DNA of 64,000 nucleotides from Streptomyces sp. NBC_01754 (GCF_035918015.1 NZ_CP109132.1:1178001-1242000), one strand, 5' to 3'. Shown: positions 10,901-22,158, counted from the first letter of the stretch. Notes: generated by a model not told the origin, from the letters alone. Translations and numbers: made by a program.

Positions 10901-13900
10901 GCGGCACATGGTGGTGGGCGAGCAGTTCCGCCTGGCCGGCGGCGATCTCCCGGAAGAGACCGGCCGCGGTGTCGCCCGGACGCAGCCGGATCCTCACCGG
11001 CACCGTGTTGATGAACAGCCCGAGCATCTCGCCGGATCCGTCCAGCTCGCCGGGCCGGCCCGACACCGTGGCGCCGAACACCACGTCGTCGCGGCCGGTC
11101 AGCCGGGCCAGCACCGTCGCCCATACCCCGAGCACGACGGTGTGCAGGGTCAGCCCGTGCGCGCGCAGCGCCGCGGTGAGGGCGGCGGTGGCGGCCGCGT
11201 CCAGTTCGGCCGCCCGCTCCCGCGGGCGGACCGGCAGGTGCCGCGTGCCGCGGTCGCCGGCCACCAGGGTGGGGCCCTCCAGCCCCGCCAGCGCCCGCGC
11301 CCAGGCCGCGACGGAGGCCTCCGTGTCCTGGCCGTCGAGCCAGGCGAGGAAGTCGCGGTAGGGGCGCACCGACGGCAGCGCGCCCGTGTCGCCCCCGTCG
11401 GCGGCCAGCCTGAGGAGTTCCCGTACGAAGAGGGGTGTGGACCAGCCGTCGATCAGCGTGTGATGGTGCGTCACCAGCAGCCGGTGCCGGTCCGCCGCCA
11501 GCCGGACGAGGGCCATCCGCATCAGGGGTGCCCGGGTGAGGTCGAACCGCTGGTCGCGGTCGTCGGCCTCCAGCCGGTCCAGCGCCGCCCGGCGGTCCGT
11601 CTCGCCCAGGGCGCTCAGATCGGTCTCCCGCCACGCGAAGTCCTCGTGGTCCGTGATCACCTGGACCGGGCGGCGCAGCCCCCGCCGGCGGAACGCGGCC
11701 CGCAGGTTCGGGTGCCGGCGCAGCATCAGCCGGCCCGCCCGCCGTACGGCGGCGGGGTCCACCGGGCCGGCCAGGTCGACGTAGAGCTGCATCGTGTACA
11801 GGTCGGGGCCGTCGTCGTACTCGCTGTGGAAGAGCAGGCCCTCCTGGAGCGGGGTGAGCGGCAGGATGTCCCGGACGTCCGGCTGCTCACGCGTCACCAG
11901 GTCGACCTCGTCCTGGTCCAGCCGGGCGAGCGGGAAGTCCGACGGGGTGCGGCCGCCGCCGTGTGCGCGCACGTGCGCGCACAGCGCGTGCAGCGCCCGC
12001 TGCCAGCCGGCGGCCAGTTCGGCCGCGGTGGTGTCGTCGAGCGCGCCGGGGGCCCAGGACCAGGTCGCCGTGAGGGCGGGACCGGAGGATCCGCCCACCA
12101 CCATCGCGTTCAGCTCGATGACATGAGGCATGGCCATGTCCGGATCGAGCCCGCCGGACAGCTCCCCCGACTCCGCGGTCGGGCTCCACGGGCCGCCGCC
12201 CCCCGACGGACCGTCGAACCGTCCCAGGTAGTTGAAGAGGATCTCGGCCGCGGCGCCGTCCGCGAGTGCGGCGGCCGAGCCGGGGTCGAGGTGGCGCAGC
12301 ATGCCGTAGCCGAGACCGCCGTCGGGCGCCGAGCGCAGCTGCTCCTTGACCCGCTTCACGGCGCGGCCGGTAGCGGGACCGCCGTCGAACAGCTCGGCCG
12401 GGTCGTGCTCGCCGAGCCGCAGCCGCACCGGGTACATGCTGGTGAACCAGCCCACGGTGCGGGTGAGGTCGACGCCTTCGGCGATCTCCTCGCGGCCGTG
12501 GCCCTCGACGTCGACCAGCAGGGTGCCGTCGTCCGGTTCCCCGGGCTCCCGGCGGTGCTCGGCGACGGCCATGGCCAGCGCGGTCAGCAGCAGGTTCTGG
12601 ACGGTGCCGCCGAAGGCGGCCGGGACCGTCGTCAGCAGTTCGGCCGTCAGCTCCGCCGGGACGGAGCACGTGCGGAAGCGGGCCCGTCCGTAGGTGTCCC
12701 GGTCCGGATCCAGCGGCCGCCGGGCGAGCGCCGGGGCCTCGGACGGGGCCGTCACCCGGAGCCAGTACGGCAGTTCGGCACGGCGCCCCGGTCCGCCGGC
12801 CTGCTCGTGGAGAAGCCGCGCCCACCGGCGCAGCGAGGTGCCCACCGCGGGCAGCCGCACCGGTTCCCCGGCGGCCGCGGAGGCCACGGCCGCCGTCAGG
12901 TCGGGCACGAGCACCCGCCAGGAGTATCCGTCGACGGCCAGGTGGTGGACGGACAGCAGGAGGTGGCCGGGCTCCGAGGGACCGGCGTCGAACCACACGG
13001 CCCGCAGCACCACACCGGCCGCGAGGTCGAATCCGCCCCCGTCACCGGCGCGTTCGGTACCGATGGCGGTACGCAGGGCCCGCCGGTCCAGCCCCCGCAC
13101 GTCGACGTGCCGCCAGCAGTCCGCCGCGGACACCGCTCCGCGCGGGGCGATCTCCGGCGTCCACCGCGGCAGCGGCAGCCGGAGCCGGAGTGCGTCGTGC
13201 CGGTCGAGCAGCGCGCCGATCGCCGTCAGCAACTGCTCCCGGGTGGTGCCGGCGGGGGTGCCGAGCAGGGTCGACTGGGCGAAGCCGTCCAGGGGCGCCG
13301 CGCGTTCGCGCAGCCAGGCGGCGATGGGCCACACCTCCAGCGGGCCGACCGCCGCGTCCGGGTCGTCCTCGGTCCGCAGGGCGGAGGCGACCGCCGCCAG
13401 TGCCGCCGCCGTCCGGTGCTCGAAGATCTGCCGGGCGGTCAGCCGCAGCCCCGCCGACCTCACCCGGGCCACCAGCTGGATCGAGGAGATGCTGTCCCCG
13501 CCGATCCCGAAGAAGTCGTCGTCCGGGCCCACGGAGTCCAGGCGCAGGATGTCGGCGACGGCGGCGCAGAGCACCCGTTCGCGTTCCGTGCCCGGCTCCC
13601 GGGGCGCACCGTCGCGCGGCGTCCCCGGGTCCGGCAGCGCGTCCCGGTCGACCTTCCCGTGGCGGTTGAGCGGCAGGGCGGCCAGCGGGACCACGGCCGA
13701 GGGCACCAGGTGCCGGGGCAGCGCTCCGGCGAGCCGGGCGATCAGCTCGGCGGGCGACGGCAGCTCCCGGCCCGCGCGCGGTGCGGCGTACGCCACCAGC
13801 CGGGCCGGTTCGCCCACCGCGAGCACGGCGGCCTGGCCGACACCGGGGCAGTCGGCCAGCGCGGCCTCGACCTCGGCCGGTTCGATCCGTACGCCGTGCA

Positions 13901-16900
13901 CCTGCACCTGCCGGTCGCCCCGGCCGAGGAACTCCAGCTCGCCCTCGGCGGTCCAGCGGGCCAGGTCGCCGGTGCGGTACATACGGGCGCCCGGCGGTCC
14001 GAACGGGCAGGCCACGAAGCGCTCCGCCGTGTCCGCCGGGCGGCCGAGGTACCCACGGGTGACGCCGGGGCCGGCGGCGTACAACTCGCCGGGCGTACCG
14101 GGCGGGACCGGCCGCAGCGCGGCGTCGAGCACGTGGACCGCCGCGTTCGCCACCGGGGTGCCGATGGGCACCCTCGCCCCCGGGGCGTCCGGGCGGCAGT
14201 CGGCGAGCGTCACCGTGTCGCCCGCCTCGGTGGGACCGTACGCGTTGATCATCCGCCGCCCGGGCGACCAGCGGGCCACGAGCTCCGGCGGGCAGGACTC
14301 GCCGCCGACGACCAGGGTGCGCACCCCGGTCAGGGAGCCTTCCGGCACCGTGGCCAGGACGGCGGGCGTGAGCTGTACGTGCGTCACCCGGGCCGTGTCG
14401 ATCCAGTGCGCCAGTGACGCGCCGACCAGCGGCTCTCCCTCGGGCGGCAGCACGACGGCGGCGCCGGCCGCCATGGCCGTGAGCCATTCGGACATGGCGG
14501 CGTCGAAGGTCCAGGGGGCGAGCTGCGCCATCCGGCTCCCGGCCTCGAGGCCGAAACGGTCCAGCTGGGCCCGGACCGTCGTGTGCGTGCCGCGCCGCGT
14601 GACGGCCACCGGCTTGGGGGTTCCGGTGGACCCCGAGGTGTGGAGCACGTAGGCGAGGTGGTCGGGGTGCGGCGGGGCGGGGGGCGCCGCGCCGTCCCTC
14701 TGGTCGGGCGCCTCCAGGTCCAGGACCGGCAGGGCGGGCGGCAGCGCGTCGCCGTGGCCCGCCGCCGTGACGGCGAGCAGCGCCTGCGCGCCGGACACCA
14801 GCCGGGCCTGCCGGACCGGCGGCAGACCGGGGTCCACCCACAGGAACGCGGCGCCCGCCCTGGCCACGGCCAGCGCCGCCACGATCAGCCCGGCCGTCCG
14901 GGGCAGCGCCAGTGCGACGACGGTGTCCGGCCCGGCGCCGCGTGCGGCGAGGAGCCGGGCGAGGCGGCCGGCCCGCCGGTCGAGTTCGGCGTAGCCGAGA
15001 ACGGTGTCGCCGTCCGTGACCGCGGTGCGGTCGCCCGCGAGCGCGGCCCATCCGGCCACCAGGTCGGCGGGTCCTTCGACGGGGCCGCCGGGCCGGACCG
15101 GACCGGCGGCCCGGGCCAGCAGCTCCCCGCGTTCGGCCGCGTCGGCCAGCGCCAGCCGGCCGACCCGCGCGCCGGGGGTGCCGGTCACCCCCGCGACGAC
15201 GCTCCGGAGCCGGGAGGCCACCGACCGGGCCTCGGCGGCGGACCAGAGGCCGGGCCGGTACTCCAGGCGCAGCAGCAGCCGGGTACCGGGCACCACGGTG
15301 AGGCTGAGCGGGTAGTGGGTGGCGTCCTCGACGCTCGCCCCGGTCAGCCGCAGGCCGTCCGCGCCGCCGGCGGACGCCGTGGTGCCGGTGTTCAGGAGCT
15401 GTCCGGCGTCGGGGTAGTTCTCGACCGTCGTCATCGTGTCGAACAGGTCGCCGCCGGCGTCGCGCTGGATGTCGGCGAGGGCCGTGTGCTGATGGGCCAG
15501 CAGTTCGGACTGCTCGTCCTGGACGCGCCTGAGCAGGGCGGTCAGGGTTTCCTCCGGCCGCACCCGGATCCGTACCGGCACGGTGTTGGTGAACAGGCCG
15601 ATCATGCGGTCGACGCCGGGGATCTCCGGCGGACGGCCAGCCACCGAGCCGCCGAAGACGACGTCGTCGCGGCCGGTGAGCTGGCCGAGCACCACCGCCC
15701 AGGCCGTCTGCGCCAGGGTGTTGAGGGTGACGCCGGCGGCGCGCAGCGCGGCCGAGAGCGCGGTGGTCTCCTCCGCGGAGAGCGGCACGTCCACCCTCTG
15801 CGGCGGGACGGGGCGCCGGGCCACGGCCTCGCCCGGCGCCACGGCGCACGGGAGCGCCCCGTCCAGGGCCCGCCGCCAGGCCGCCCGGGACCGCTCCGGG
15901 TCCTGGGCGGCCAGCCAGACGAGGTAGTCGCGGAAGGCGGGCGGCGGCGGAGGCTCCGGGCCCCCCGCGTAGGCGGTCAGCAGTTCGTCGAGGAGCATCG
16001 GGGTGGACCAGCCGTCCATCAGGATGTGATGGCTGGTGAGGACGAGGTGGTGCCGGTCCTCGGCCAGCCGCAGCAGGCACATCCGGATCAGCGGAGGTGC
16101 GGACGGATCGAACCGGCGCGCCTTGTCCGTGGCCAGGAAGGAACGTATCTCCTCGTCCTGCCGGCCGGGGTCGAGCGGGCGCAGGTCCAGTTCCCGCCAG
16201 GGCATGGGGACCGGAGCGGGGATCACCTGCACGGGTTCGGCGCCGTCGGTCCAGAACCCCGCGCGCAGGTTGGGGTGCCGGCGCAGCAGCGCGGACCCGG
16301 CGGCGCGCAGCCGGCCCGCGTCCGGCCGGCCGGAGAGTTCGAGGACCAGCTGCACGGTGTAGACGTCGGGCGCCTGCTCGTCGTACCGGGCGTGGAAGAG
16401 CAGTCCCCGCTGGAGCGGCGAGAGCGACAGTACGTCGTGGTGGCCGGGGTGACGGGCGGCGAGCCGGTCCCGGTCGGCGGGGTCCAGGCGTACGAGCGGG
16501 GCCGGTTCGCCTCCGGCCGGGGCGCCGTCGGCCACCTCGGCGGCGGCCCGGGCCAGGGCCTCGGCGGTGCGGTGCCGGAAGACCTGCCGTGCGGTGATCC
16601 ACAGTCCGGCGGCGCGCGCCCTGGCCACCAGTGTGATCGCCGAGATGCTGTCGCCGCCCAGCTGGAAGAAGTCGTCGTCGGCACCGGCCTCGTCCAGGTG
16701 CAGGGCGTGCGCCACGGCCGCGCAGAGCACCTTCTCCCGTTCCGTCACGGGCGGGCGGCCGGCCCCTGGCCGGGCCGGGGGCGGGGTGGGCAGCGCGGTG
16801 CGGTCGAGCTTGCCGTTGGGGAGCAGCGGCAGGGCGTCCAGCACGGTGATCCGCGCCGGCACCATGTGCCGGGGCAGCACCGCGGCCAGCTCCCCGCGCA

Positions 16901-19607
16901 GCGCCTCGGGATCGGGTCCGGCCCCCGGTTCGGCCACCACGTGGCCGACGAGCCGCGGGGGGTCGTCGGCCGCCACCACCACCACGGCCTGCCGGACACC
17001 GGCGCACTCGGTGAGCGCCGCCTCGATCTCGCCCGGCTCGATCCGGTAGCCGCGGATCTTGACCTGCCGGTCGGTCCGGCCGAGGAACTCGAGGTCGCCG
17101 TCGTGGTTCCGGCGCACCAGGTCACCGGTCCGGTACATACGCGTGCCCGGCGCCCCGAACGGGTCGGCCACGAACCGCCCGGCGGTCAGGCCGGACCGGC
17201 CGGTGTAGCCGCGGGCGACATGGGGGCCGGCGACGTACAGCTCTCCCGGGACCCCGGGCGGCACCGGGCGCAGCCGGTCGTCCAGCACGTGGCAGGCGGT
17301 GTTGGGCAGCGGTCGTCCGATCGGCGCGACCGCGGTCGGCGGCTGCCGCCGGCCCGGCCATGTGGTGGCGACGACGGTGGTCTCGGTCGGGCCGTACCCG
17401 TTGACGAACGACACGTCGGCGCCCAGCCGCGCCACCAGCTCGGCCGGGCACGCCTCGCCGCCGGCGAAGACCACCCGGAGCGTGGGCGGCGGCCCCGCCG
17501 GGAGGGTGGCCGCGACGGGTGTGGGGGCGAGGAGGTGCGTCACCGCGTACCGGCGCAGCCAGTCCGCCAGCTCCGCGCCGAGGAGGGCCGGTTCGTGCGG
17601 GGTGACGACGAGCGCGGCACCGGCCAGCAGCGTGGACAGCAGTTCCAGCACCGAGATGTCGAAGGACCAGGACGACCGGTTGGCCACCCGGTCGTCCGGC
17701 CCGATGCCGAGCAGGGCGATGTGCGCGTGGGCGAGGTTGCTCAGCCCGGAGTGCGCGACCGCCACGCCCTTCGGCCGGCCGGTCGATCCGGAGGTGTACA
17801 GCACGTAGGCGAGGCCGGCCGGCCGCAGCGGGCCCGTCCGGTCGGCGTCGGTGAGGTCGGAGTCGTCCGTTCCGGCCAGCTCGGCGAGCAGGGCCGGGTC
17901 GTCCAGCGCCAGCACCGGGAGCCCGGACAGGTCCTGGTCCGCGGTCGCGGCGAGGGTGAGGACGAGCGCGGGCGCGGAGTCGGTCAGCAGGTGGTCCCGG
18001 CGGGGCCCGGGGAGGCCGGGATCGACCGGTACGTAGGCGGCGCCGGCCTTGAACACCGCGAGCACCGCGACGATCATCTGCGCGGACCTCGGCAGGACCA
18101 GGGCGATCCGCCGCTCCGGGCCCGCGCCGTGCCGGACGAGCAGCCGGGCGAGCCGGTTGGCGCGGCCGTTCAGCTCGGCGTAGCTCAGGCGGACGCCGTC
18201 GCCGGCCAGCGCCGGGGCCTCCGGCCGCGCGGCCGCGCGGGCCTGGAACAGCTCCGTCACCAGCCCGGCCGGCGGCTCCCGGCGAGGGCCCCGGCCCTCC
18301 GCCGCCCTCGCCCGCTCCTCCCGCGCTCCGTCCAGCGGCAGGTCCGCCAGCCGGATCTCCGACGAGGCGGCGGCCAGGAACCTGACGTAGCGCTCCGCCA
18401 GGGCCTCGGCCGTGCGGCGGTCGAACAGGTCGGTGCGGAAGCTCAGCCGCCCCTCCTTCGGGCCCAGTTCAAGGACGAGCTCGTCCTTGGCGGTGCCGGT
18501 GTCGACCAGCTCGTTCCCGGACTCGGGCAGGTAGTTGAACGTGATCTGGCAGAGCGGGGAGACACTGGGGTCGCGTTCGGGTGCCAGCTCCTCGACCAGC
18601 TTCTGGAAGGGCAGCTGGGAGTGCTCCAGCGCGTCGGCCACCGCGTCGCGGGTACGGGCCACCAGCTCGCCGAAGGCCGGGTTCCCGGAGGCGTCGGTGC
18701 GCAGCACGACCGTGTTGACGAACATGCCGATCAGCGCGCCGACCTCGGGCAGGACACGTCCGGACACGGGTACGCCGACCACCACGTCCGTACGGCCCGA
18801 GGTACGCGCCAGCAGGGCGGTGAACGCCGCGAGCAGCACCGTGAACGGCGTGGTGCCGCCGCGCCGCGCGAGCGCGGCCACCACGTCAACGGCCTCCTCG
18901 GGCACGGTGAACCGCACGGTGTCACCGGTGTTGCCGCGGACCGGGGGGCGCCGCCGGTCCAGCGGCAGGGAGTGCACCGGCGCCAGCCCGGCGAGCCGCC
19001 GTCGCCAGTACTCCAGGTCCGCTTCGAACTCGCCGTCGTCGTACCGCGAGCGCTGCCAGGTCGCGTAGTCGGCGTACTGCACGGGCAGCGGCGGCAGTTC
19101 GGCGGGACGGCCCTCGGCGGCCGCCCGGCACAGCTCGGTGACCTCATGGTCCAGCAGGGCCACCGAGGCGGCGTCGAACGCGCTGTGGTGGACCACCACC
19201 AGCAGCAGCCGGTCCTCCTCGGAGAGGCGGACCAGCCGGGCGCGGAACAGCGGCGCCCGTGTCAGGTCGAAGGGCTCCGTGGCCATCGCGGTGAGGAGTT
19301 CCCCGGTCCGGCGGCCGGCCGTCGCCCGCTCCAGGGACCGCAGGTCCTCCTCGTCCACGGTCAGTTCGACGCGTTCGTGGACGGTCTGGAGGAGCGAGCC
19401 GTCCGCCGCCTGCGCCAGGGAGGTCCGCAGGATCTCGTGGCGCCGCACGACGGTACGCAGGGCCACCGCCACGTCCGCGGCGGCGAGCGCGACACCGCGC
19501 AGCGACACCACGGTGGGGACGTTGAACGCCGGGGAGTCCGGGTCCAGCCGGCTCGCCAGCCAGACCCGCTCCTGGTCGAAGGAGGCCGGAGTACTCCACC
19601 CCGTCAT
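4944..19607 (-). CDS. Four-module nonribosomal peptide synthetase with epimerase and thioesterase
   Basis: With the ATG at 19607 (G-rich ribosome site; the frame also runs 74 codons upstream) the protein is 4,887 aa. Order: C1 (HHxxxD at 140), A1 (YTSGSTG near 604), PCP1 (Ser987, GGDSI), C2 (1193), A2 (near 1657), PCP2 (Ser2039, GGDSI), E (HHLAVDG at 2221, [15 protein letters not shown]), C3 (2715), A3 (near 3195), PCP3 (Ser3580), C4 (3763), A4 (near 4230, altered P-loop [11 protein letters not shown]), PCP4 (Ser4615), TE (GWSYGG Ser4744, late His in CAHDDM). By hand alignment to GrsA positions the specificity codes read roughly DILLFGGVVK, DASQVGADTK, DASQVGTDTK and DMPHFGLVWK. A2 and A3 are almost the same; I recognise no known substrate for any of them. 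Expected product: an acyl (polyketide) tetrapeptide with D configuration at least at residue 2, released by the TE. The first C domain probably accepts the PKS chain. Confidence 0.93.
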   Translation of the reverse strand: MTGWSTPASFDQERVWLASRLDPDSPAFNVPTVVSLRGVALAAADVAVALRTVVRRHEILRTSLAQAADGSLLQTVHERVELTVDEEDLRSLERATAGRRTGELLTAMATEPFDLTRAPLFRARLVRLSEEDRLLLVVVHHSAFDAASVALLDHEVTELCRAAAEGRPAELPPLPVQYADYATWQRSRYDDGEFEADLEYWRRRLAGLAPVHSLPLDRRRPPVRGNTGDTVRFTVPEEAVDVVAALARRGGTTPFTVLLAAFTALLARTSGRTDVVVGVPVSGRVLPEVGALIGMFVNTVVLRTDASGNPAFGELVARTRDAVADALEHSQLPFQKLVEELAPERDPSVSPLCQITFNYLPESGNELVDTGTAKDELVLELGPKEGRLSFRTDLFDRRTAEALAERYVRFLAAASSEIRLADLPLDGAREERARAAEGRGPRREPPAGLVTELFQARAAARPEAPALAGDGVRLSYAELNGRANRLARLLVRHGAGPERRIALVLPRSAQMIVAVLAVFKAGAAYVPVDPGLPGPRRDHLLTDSAPALVLTLAATADQDLSGLPVLALDDPALLAELAGTDDSDLTDADRTGPLRPAGLAYVLYTSGSTGRPKGVAVAHSGLSNLAHAHIALLGIGPDDRVANRSSWSFDISVLELLSTLLAGAALVVTPHEPALLGAELADWLRRYAVTHLLAPTPVAATLPAGPPPTLRVVFAGGEACPAELVARLGADVSFVNGYGPTETTVVATTWPGRRQPPTAVAPIGRPLPNTACHVLDDRLRPVPPGVPGELYVAGPHVARGYTGRSGLTAGRFVADPFGAPGTRMYRTGDLVRRNHDGDLEFLGRTDRQVKIRGYRIEPGEIEAALTECAGVRQAVVVVAADDPPRLVGHVVAEPGAGPDPEALRGELAAVLPRHMVPARITVLDALPLLPNGKLDRTALPTPPPARPGAGRPPVTEREKVLCAAVAHALHLDEAGADDDFFQLGGDSISAITLVARARAAGLWITARQVFRHRTAEALARAAAEVADGAPAGGEPAPLVRLDPADRDRLAARHPGHHDVLSLSPLQRGLLFHARYDEQAPDVYTVQLVLELSGRPDAGRLRAAGSALLRRHPNLRAGFWTDGAEPVQVIPAPVPMPWRELDLRPLDPGRQDEEIRSFLATDKARRFDPSAPPLIRMCLLRLAEDRHHLVLTSHHILMDGWSTPMLLDELLTAYAGGPEPPPPPAFRDYLVWLAAQDPERSRAAWRRALDGALPCAVAPGEAVARRPVPPQRVDVPLSAEETTALSAALRAAGVTLNTLAQTAWAVVLGQLTGRDDVVFGGSVAGRPPEIPGVDRMIGLFTNTVPVRIRVRPEETLTALLRRVQDEQSELLAHQHTALADIQRDAGGDLFDTMTTVENYPDAGQLLNTGTTASAGGADGLRLTGASVEDATHYPLSLTVVPGTRLLLRLEYRPGLWSAAEARSVASRLRSVVAGVTGTPGARVGRLALADAAERGELLARAAGPVRPGGPVEGPADLVAGWAALAGDRTAVTDGDTVLGYAELDRRAGRLARLLAARGAGPDTVVALALPRTAGLIVAALAVARAGAAFLWVDPGLPPVRQARLVSGAQALLAVTAAGHGDALPPALPVLDLEAPDQRDGAAPPAPPHPDHLAYVLHTSGSTGTPKPVAVTRRGTHTTVRAQLDRFGLEAGSRMAQLAPWTFDAAMSEWLTAMAAGAAVVLPPEGEPLVGASLAHWIDTARVTHVQLTPAVLATVPEGSLTGVRTLVVGGESCPPELVARWSPGRRMINAYGPTEAGDTVTLADCRPDAPGARVPIGTPVANAAVHVLDAALRPVPPGTPGELYAAGPGVTRGYLGRPADTAERFVACPFGPPGARMYRTGDLARWTAEGELEFLGRGDRQVQVHGVRIEPAEVEAALADCPGVGQAAVLAVGEPARLVAYAAPRAGRELPSPAELIARLAGALPRHLVPSAVVPLAALPLNRHGKVDRDALPDPGTPRDGAPREPGTERERVLCAAVADILRLDSVGPDDDFFGIGGDSISSIQLVARVRSAGLRLTARQIFEHRTAAALAAVASALRTEDDPDAAVGPLEVWPIAAWLRERAAPLDGFAQSTLLGTPAGTTREQLLTAIGALLDRHDALRLRLPLPRWTPEIAPRGAVSAADCWRHVDVRGLDRRALRTAIGTERAGDGGGFDLAAGVVLRAVWFDAGPSEPGHLLLSVHHLAVDGYSWRVLVPDLTAAVASAAAGEPVRLPAVGTSLRRWARLLHEQAGGPGRRAELPYWLRVTAPSEAPALARRPLDPDRDTYGRARFRTCSVPAELTAELLTTVPAAFGGTVQNLLLTALAMAVAEHRREPGEPDDGTLLVDVEGHGREEIAEGVDLTRTVGWFTSMYPVRLRLGEHDPAELFDGGPATGRAVKRVKEQLRSAPDGGLGYGMLRHLDPGSAAALADGAAAEILFNYLGRFDGPSGGGGPWSPTAESGELSGGLDPDMAMPHVIELNAMVVGGSSGPALTATWSWAPGALDDTTAAELAAGWQRALHALCAHVRAHGGGRTPSDFPLARLDQDEVDLVTREQPDVRDILPLTPLQEGLLFHSEYDDGPDLYTMQLYVDLAGPVDPAAVRRAGRLMLRRHPNLRAAFRRRGLRRPVQVITDHEDFAWRETDLSALGETDRRAALDRLEADDRDQRFDLTRAPLMRMALVRLAADRHRLLVTHHHTLIDGWSTPLFVRELLRLAADGGDTGALPSVRPYRDFLAWLDGQDTEASVAAWARALAGLEGPTLVAGDRGTRHLPVRPRERAAELDAAATAALTAALRAHGLTLHTVVLGVWATVLARLTGRDDVVFGATVSGRPGELDGSGEMLGLFINTVPVRIRLRPGDTAAGLFREIAAGQAELLAHHHVPLSEIQRTAGHDALFDTAVVVENFPAGPEEDTGSAGTFQVSGAGGHDATHYTLDLTVVPRERLRIVLRHRPDTFGEAAAADVLDQVAELLRTVVAQPEALVGWLRAPAGAERARRLAAGAARPWAGEPPLPSDGLLPDLFEARAAACAERTAVADGDRSYDYAELNTRANRLARQLVARGAGPEQVVAVAMPRSVDAVVAVLAVAKTGAAFLPVDLEYPAQRVAVMFAGARPCLALATAATAGSLPDGVAPLLLDEVLAGPAGAGRSGTGPDDADLTDADRLAPLRPQNPAYVLFTSGSTGTPKAVAVTHAGVANMAAVQIDRFGVDAGCRVGQLASWSFDAAMSELCTALLTGAALVLPPPGAVLAGEPLARWIERSELSHVQLTPAVLGTLPGDALAGVGTLVVGGEACPAELAERWSAGRRMINTYGPTEAADTVTLADCGPAEGAAVASIGRPVPRVGAYVLDATLQPVAEGAPGELYVTGAGLARGYLGRPARTAERFVACPFGEPGERMYRTGDLVRRGADGRLEFLGRADQQVKIRGVRVELTEIEAAVTALPGVARAAVVVREDRSGDARLVAYAIPAPGARLDGAEARRSLARALPRALVPAAVVALRELPVTPNGKLDRAALPAPPPAATGGRAARTPAEQVLCDLFADVLGTPVVGADDDFFDLGGHSLLATRLTGRVRDALGADVDVRTLFEHPTPAALAAELAVRGGGPVRPRPEPAARPARLPLSFGQRRFWFLDELAGGAVNNSMPLALRLPGDADATALRQALDDVVARHESLRTVFPTGPDGVPCQQVEADGRAPLSIVGSAPEDLPAAMAAALGRGFDLATETPLRAHLFTSGPGESVVLLVLHHIAGDGWSLGVLAEDLHTAYVARLAGRAPGWQPLPVQYADVTLWQRGLLGAPDRPGSRHSRQLEHWRRTLAGLPDCTPLPTDRPRTAATGDHGGTVALGVDADLHARLLGVARRTGTTLFMVVQTALSALLTRLGAGTDIAIGTPVSGRGDASLDRLVGCFVNFLVLRTDTGGDPTFRRLLEQVRETDLAAYAHADLPFESLVESLNPARTPARHPLFQVVLSLQTATAAEGGFEELPVEPATAQFDLFFEVTERRGTGGAPQGLDCHLGYRGDLYDRATAQAFHRWFGTLLSAVAADIDQPVSHPRLLTGAERRRLLHEWNATGTPAAPDVVTAFERQVRDTPEADAVIGESGTLRYAALDRRANRLAHHLIGRGAGPGALVALPLPRTEELLVAVLAVLKAGAAYLPLDPGHPSERLRHVLEDAAPDLVLDAVPDDGELATAGCPDTAPGDVDRPPPASAPAYVVYTSATTGPPKGVVVGRGALANLLAALRGVLRLTPRDRMLSVTTAAFDMSVPELYGPLLSGAAVVPAGPRTVRDPVALARRCAETSVTVVHATPSLWQSLAEAAPELLPGLRKFTGAEAMPAGLAGRLTGPGGDLTNLYGPTETTVWSTAARLHGPVDGQPIGTPLANTRAYVLDERLQPVPPGVTGELYLAGAGLAHGYLRRPAPTAERFTACPWGRPGERMYRTGDLARWTSAGQLEYGGRADQQIKLRGFRIEPGEVEAALVSHPGVARAAVLAREDRPGDRRLVAYVVPEAGGDVDPAALRAHAGRTLPSYMLPNAIVPLTSLPRTPNGKLDHRALPVPPAARAGLAARSHREELLCQLFAEVLGVPRVGVDDNFFDLGGHSLLAATLAGRIRAELGAELGLGLLFEHPTAGGLAARLDGGGERGLGVLLPIRTKGSRAPLFCVAPVAGLAWCYTGLLRHLDPERPIYGLQSRLAAPGRPLPGSLAEVAADHLEQIRSVQPTGPYHLLGWSYGGLVAHELAVRLRHEGVPVGLLALLDASPVADVGPDVPVDPVAALHRLLGPETAAGLAPELAGVVANNARLARAHRPGVFDGDIDLFHATAESGTPRPRAWAEHTTGEVRVHPIACAHDDMTRPEHLRRIGAELGVRLGRQP

Positions 19608-19804
19608 GGACGCCGCCCCCCGGTCCCCACTCGCTCTCCCGCCGCACGCCGAGTCTCCTCGGCCGTACGCCGGCCCGCCCGTTCCCGAGCCCGTCCGCGG
19701 AGGCACATGGTTCCACGCCCCGAAGCGCTCCCACAAGATCTTGACCGCTGCAGAAAGCCGTGCGCACACCGCCACTGCCCGCAAAAAGCCGCGCAGTCCG
19801 CCGA

Positions 19805-19827
19805 GTTGCCTGAAATATCCTGGCAAC
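19805..19827. promoter_or_regulatory. Inverted repeat, candidate operator (GTTGCC-N11-GGCAAC)
   Basis: A perfect 6-bp inverted repeat with an A/T-rich 11-bp centre lies in the divergent promoter region, 21 bp upstream of the candidate -35 of the radical SAM gene. Its size and place suit a dimeric regulator acting on both transcripts. No regulator gene lies in the visible part of the cluster. Confidence 0.4.
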
Positions 19828-19847
19828 AACTCGCACGATCAAGGCAG

Positions 19848-19876
19848 TTGGCCCGGCGCACCCCGTGGACTACGCT
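19848..19876 (+). promoter_or_regulatory. Candidate promoter of the radical SAM gene
   Basis: TTGGCC (19848-19853) and TACGCT (19871-19876) are 17 bp apart, as expected for a principal-sigma promoter, and lie 56 bp before the GTG start at 19932. Confidence 0.4.
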
Positions 19877-19931
19877 CCGACGCGGGGTGTGTGCCTCCGT
19901 CTCAGTCCTCCTCGCCGACGCGGAGCACCCT

Positions 19932-22019
19932 GTGAACATCACGATCGTCTTTCCCCCGGCCGCCGATCCTTCACTGCCCTACGGCTCCCTGCCCCTGCTC
20001 GGCTCGGTCCTGAAGCGGGCCGGATACTCGGACGTGTCGCTGCGCGACGTGAACCTCGAGGCGTTCGACGACCTGTGGCGACCGGACGCGCTGGCCGAGG
20101 CGCTGCACCGCGAGGGCGTCCCCGGCCGGACGAGCGGCACGGCGGCGGAGCTGATCACCGACATCGACGCGGCGCGCGCCATCCTGCGCGACCCGGTCGA
20201 CTTCTACGACCCGATGAAGCTCCTGTTCGCCAAGCGCCTGTTCCACCTCGCGGGCGACCTGCTCTCGGCGTCCCATCCACGGGTCCGGTTCGGCAAGTAC
20301 TCCTATTCGCCGAGCCCGTACGACTCCTACGAGGAGATCGAGGAAGCCGTCCGGGCCGACGCGGGCCCGCTCGCCCGGTACTTCGAGACGACCACCGTCC
20401 CGTCGCTGCTGGCCGCGGCCCCGAAGGTGATCGGCCTGTCCGTCCCGTACTTCTCCCAGCTGATCCCCGCCTTCATCCTGGCCGACCGCATCCGCGCGGC
20501 GGATCCCGGTGTCCACCTCACCTTCGGCGGCCCGGTGATCACCTGGGGCAAGGAGGTGCTGATGTCGGACGCGCGGTTCGGGCGCTGGCTGGACTCCTTC
20601 TTCGTCGGCGAGGCCGACGAGACGTTCCTGCACTTCGTCGACGCGCTCCACGGCAAGCGCGACCCCGCCGCCGTCGCCAACATGGTCCGGTACGTGGACG
20701 GCAGGGTCGTCGACCAGCTCGACGACCACTACCAGCTCGATCTGGACTGGTCGCCCACGCCGGACTTCACGATGATGCCGATGGACCGCTACTTCGCGCC
20801 CAAACGCATCATCTGCCTGATGCCCACCCGAGGCTGCTACTTCAACAAATGCGCCTTCTGCAACTACGCGTTCATCAAGATGACGCCGTACCGGATGCGC
20901 TCGCCCCAGCTCATCGCCGAGGACGTCGCCACCATCCGGCAGGCCACCGGCGAGGACGTGTTCTCCTTCGAGTCCGACGTGATGCTGCCCCTGCACCTGA
21001 AGCGGATATCCGAAGCCCTGATAGCCCGTGGCACGGACATCAAGTGGCACGGCGTGGCACGTTTCGAGAAGGGGATGACGGACGAGCTCTTCGCCACCAT
21101 GCGCCGGGCTGGCTGCGTGCGCCTGTACATGGGGATGGAGAGCGCCAACGAACGCGTGCTGGAGGCGATGGTCAAGGGGACCGACCGGCAGCGCATGTCG
21201 GACATCCTGCGCATGTGCGGCTCGGCGGGCATCTCCGTGGAGGCCGGGGTCTTCAGCGGCTTCCCGTCCGAGACGGCGGAGGAGGCCGACGACACCTACC
21301 GGTTCGTCCGCGACCACCGGCACGTCATCGCCCGTGCGGACGTGGGCACGTTCAGGCTGCTCAAGGGCGCTCCCATCGCGGACACCCCCGAGAAGTACGG
21401 GATCATCGTCCTCGGCGACCCCAAGAAGCGCTGGTACCACCTGGACTACCGGCACACGGAACCGCAGAAGACGGCGGACGGCGAGGCGGCCATGGAACGG
21501 ATCCAGCGCCTCTACCCGGAGGTCGCGCTGATCGACGTGCCGGAGGACATCCTCTACAACGCCGACGTGGGCCCGGACGCGTTCCGCCGATTCTTCGCCG
21601 CCGCCGGCGAAGGACCGGCGACCGGCTCGCGGGCGGTGCCGGACGAGACGTGGGTCGCCCTGTCCGCCGACTGCGAGCTTCAGCGGGTCCATGTGGCCAA
21701 CTCCGGGGCCGTGCACTTCGACGACCCGGCCGCACAGGACGCGCGCCCCGTCTTCGAGGTGTCCCGCATGACGCTGACCATCGCCGTCGACAGGGCGGCC
21801 TCGGCCCTGTACCCGCTGAGCCGTGCGGAGGAGTTCGTCCTGCGCCGCCTCGGAGAGGGCCCGATGCCGGCCGCCGGTCTGCGCGCCGAGATACAGGCGT
21901 ACGCGGAGTCGGCCCAGGACCGCGACGACACAGTCGACGTGAGCCTCCTGGACCACCTGGTGGCCCTGGGGGTCGTGGTCGTACAGCCGGTGGACGCCGT
22001 CGCCGAGGCAGCCCTGTGA
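19932..22019 (+). CDS. B12-binding-domain radical SAM enzyme with CX4CX2C motif
   Basis: The start is the GTG at 19932 (GGAG 6 nt upstream), where homology begins; the protein is 695 aa. The N-terminal half looks like a cobalamin-binding Rossmann domain (GSLPLLGSVLKRAGY, then GLSVPYFSQLIPAF and FGGPV). The radical SAM core has three Cys at 302, 307 and 310 in RGCYFNKCAFCNY. The first spacing is four residues, not the canonical three. Later blocks (MGMESANERVL, GVFSGFPSET) are typical of the family. About 120 C-terminal residues after 560 form an extra, unassigned domain. B12 radical SAM enzymes methylate unactivated carbons or catalyse rearrangements. Being divergent from the NRPS operon, it is a likely tailoring enzyme of the same pathway; the reaction cannot be told from sequence. 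Confidence 0.88.
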   Translation: MNITIVFPPAADPSLPYGSLPLLGSVLKRAGYSDVSLRDVNLEAFDDLWRPDALAEALHREGVPGRTSGTAAELITDIDAARAILRDPVDFYDPMKLLFAKRLFHLAGDLLSASHPRVRFGKYSYSPSPYDSYEEIEEAVRADAGPLARYFETTTVPSLLAAAPKVIGLSVPYFSQLIPAFILADRIRAADPGVHLTFGGPVITWGKEVLMSDARFGRWLDSFFVGEADETFLHFVDALHGKRDPAAVANMVRYVDGRVVDQLDDHYQLDLDWSPTPDFTMMPMDRYFAPKRIICLMPTRGCYFNKCAFCNYAFIKMTPYRMRSPQLIAEDVATIRQATGEDVFSFESDVMLPLHLKRISEALIARGTDIKWHGVARFEKGMTDELFATMRRAGCVRLYMGMESANERVLEAMVKGTDRQRMSDILRMCGSAGISVEAGVFSGFPSETAEEADDTYRFVRDHRHVIARADVGTFRLLKGAPIADTPEKYGIIVLGDPKKRWYHLDYRHTEPQKTADGEAAMERIQRLYPEVALIDVPEDILYNADVGPDAFRRFFAAAGEGPATGSRAVPDETWVALSADCELQRVHVANSGAVHFDDPAAQDARPVFEVSRMTLTIAVDRAASALYPLSRAEEFVLRRLGEGPMPAAGLRAEIQAYAESAQDRDDTVDVSLLDHLVALGVVVVQPVDAVAEAAL

Positions 22020-22122
22020 CGACGGACACTTGGAGACGGGGCCCGGGGTCCCGGCGGCGCCGAACCCGGGAAGGCCGGCGCGGAGAGTGCGCGCCGAAGT
22101 CGGTACCCGCCACGGCCGGCGG

Positions 22123-22158
22123 CCGCCCCGGAGCCCGCCCCGGAGCCCGCCCCGGAGC
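22123..22158. repeat. Three tandem 12-bp repeats
   Basis: Three exact copies of CCGCCCCGGAGC lie in tandem about 100 bp downstream of the radical SAM stop codon. The region is noncoding and no function is evident. Confidence 0.8.

Larger units (their letters stand above)
19608..19931. promoter_or_regulatory. Divergent intergenic region between NRPS operon and radical SAM gene
   Basis: This 324-bp stretch separates the divergent NRPS operon and radical SAM gene and must hold both promoters. It is less GC-rich than its surroundings near 19800-19850, where an inverted repeat and a promoter-like sequence (listed separately) are found. No small gene with a convincing start and ribosome site is seen; the NRPS frame is open through most of it but lacks NRPS-like residues. 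Confidence 0.7.

Noticed and set aside
19608..19829. 74-residue N-terminal extension of the NRPS
   Set aside because: The residues do not resemble a C domain or docking domain; the C domain begins right after the ATG at 19607. A docking role is possible but unsupported.
14583..19931. Extension of the radical SAM frame upstream across the NRPS to 14583
   Set aside because: The upstream part is antisense to NRPS domains; homology and a ribosome site place the start at GTG 19932.
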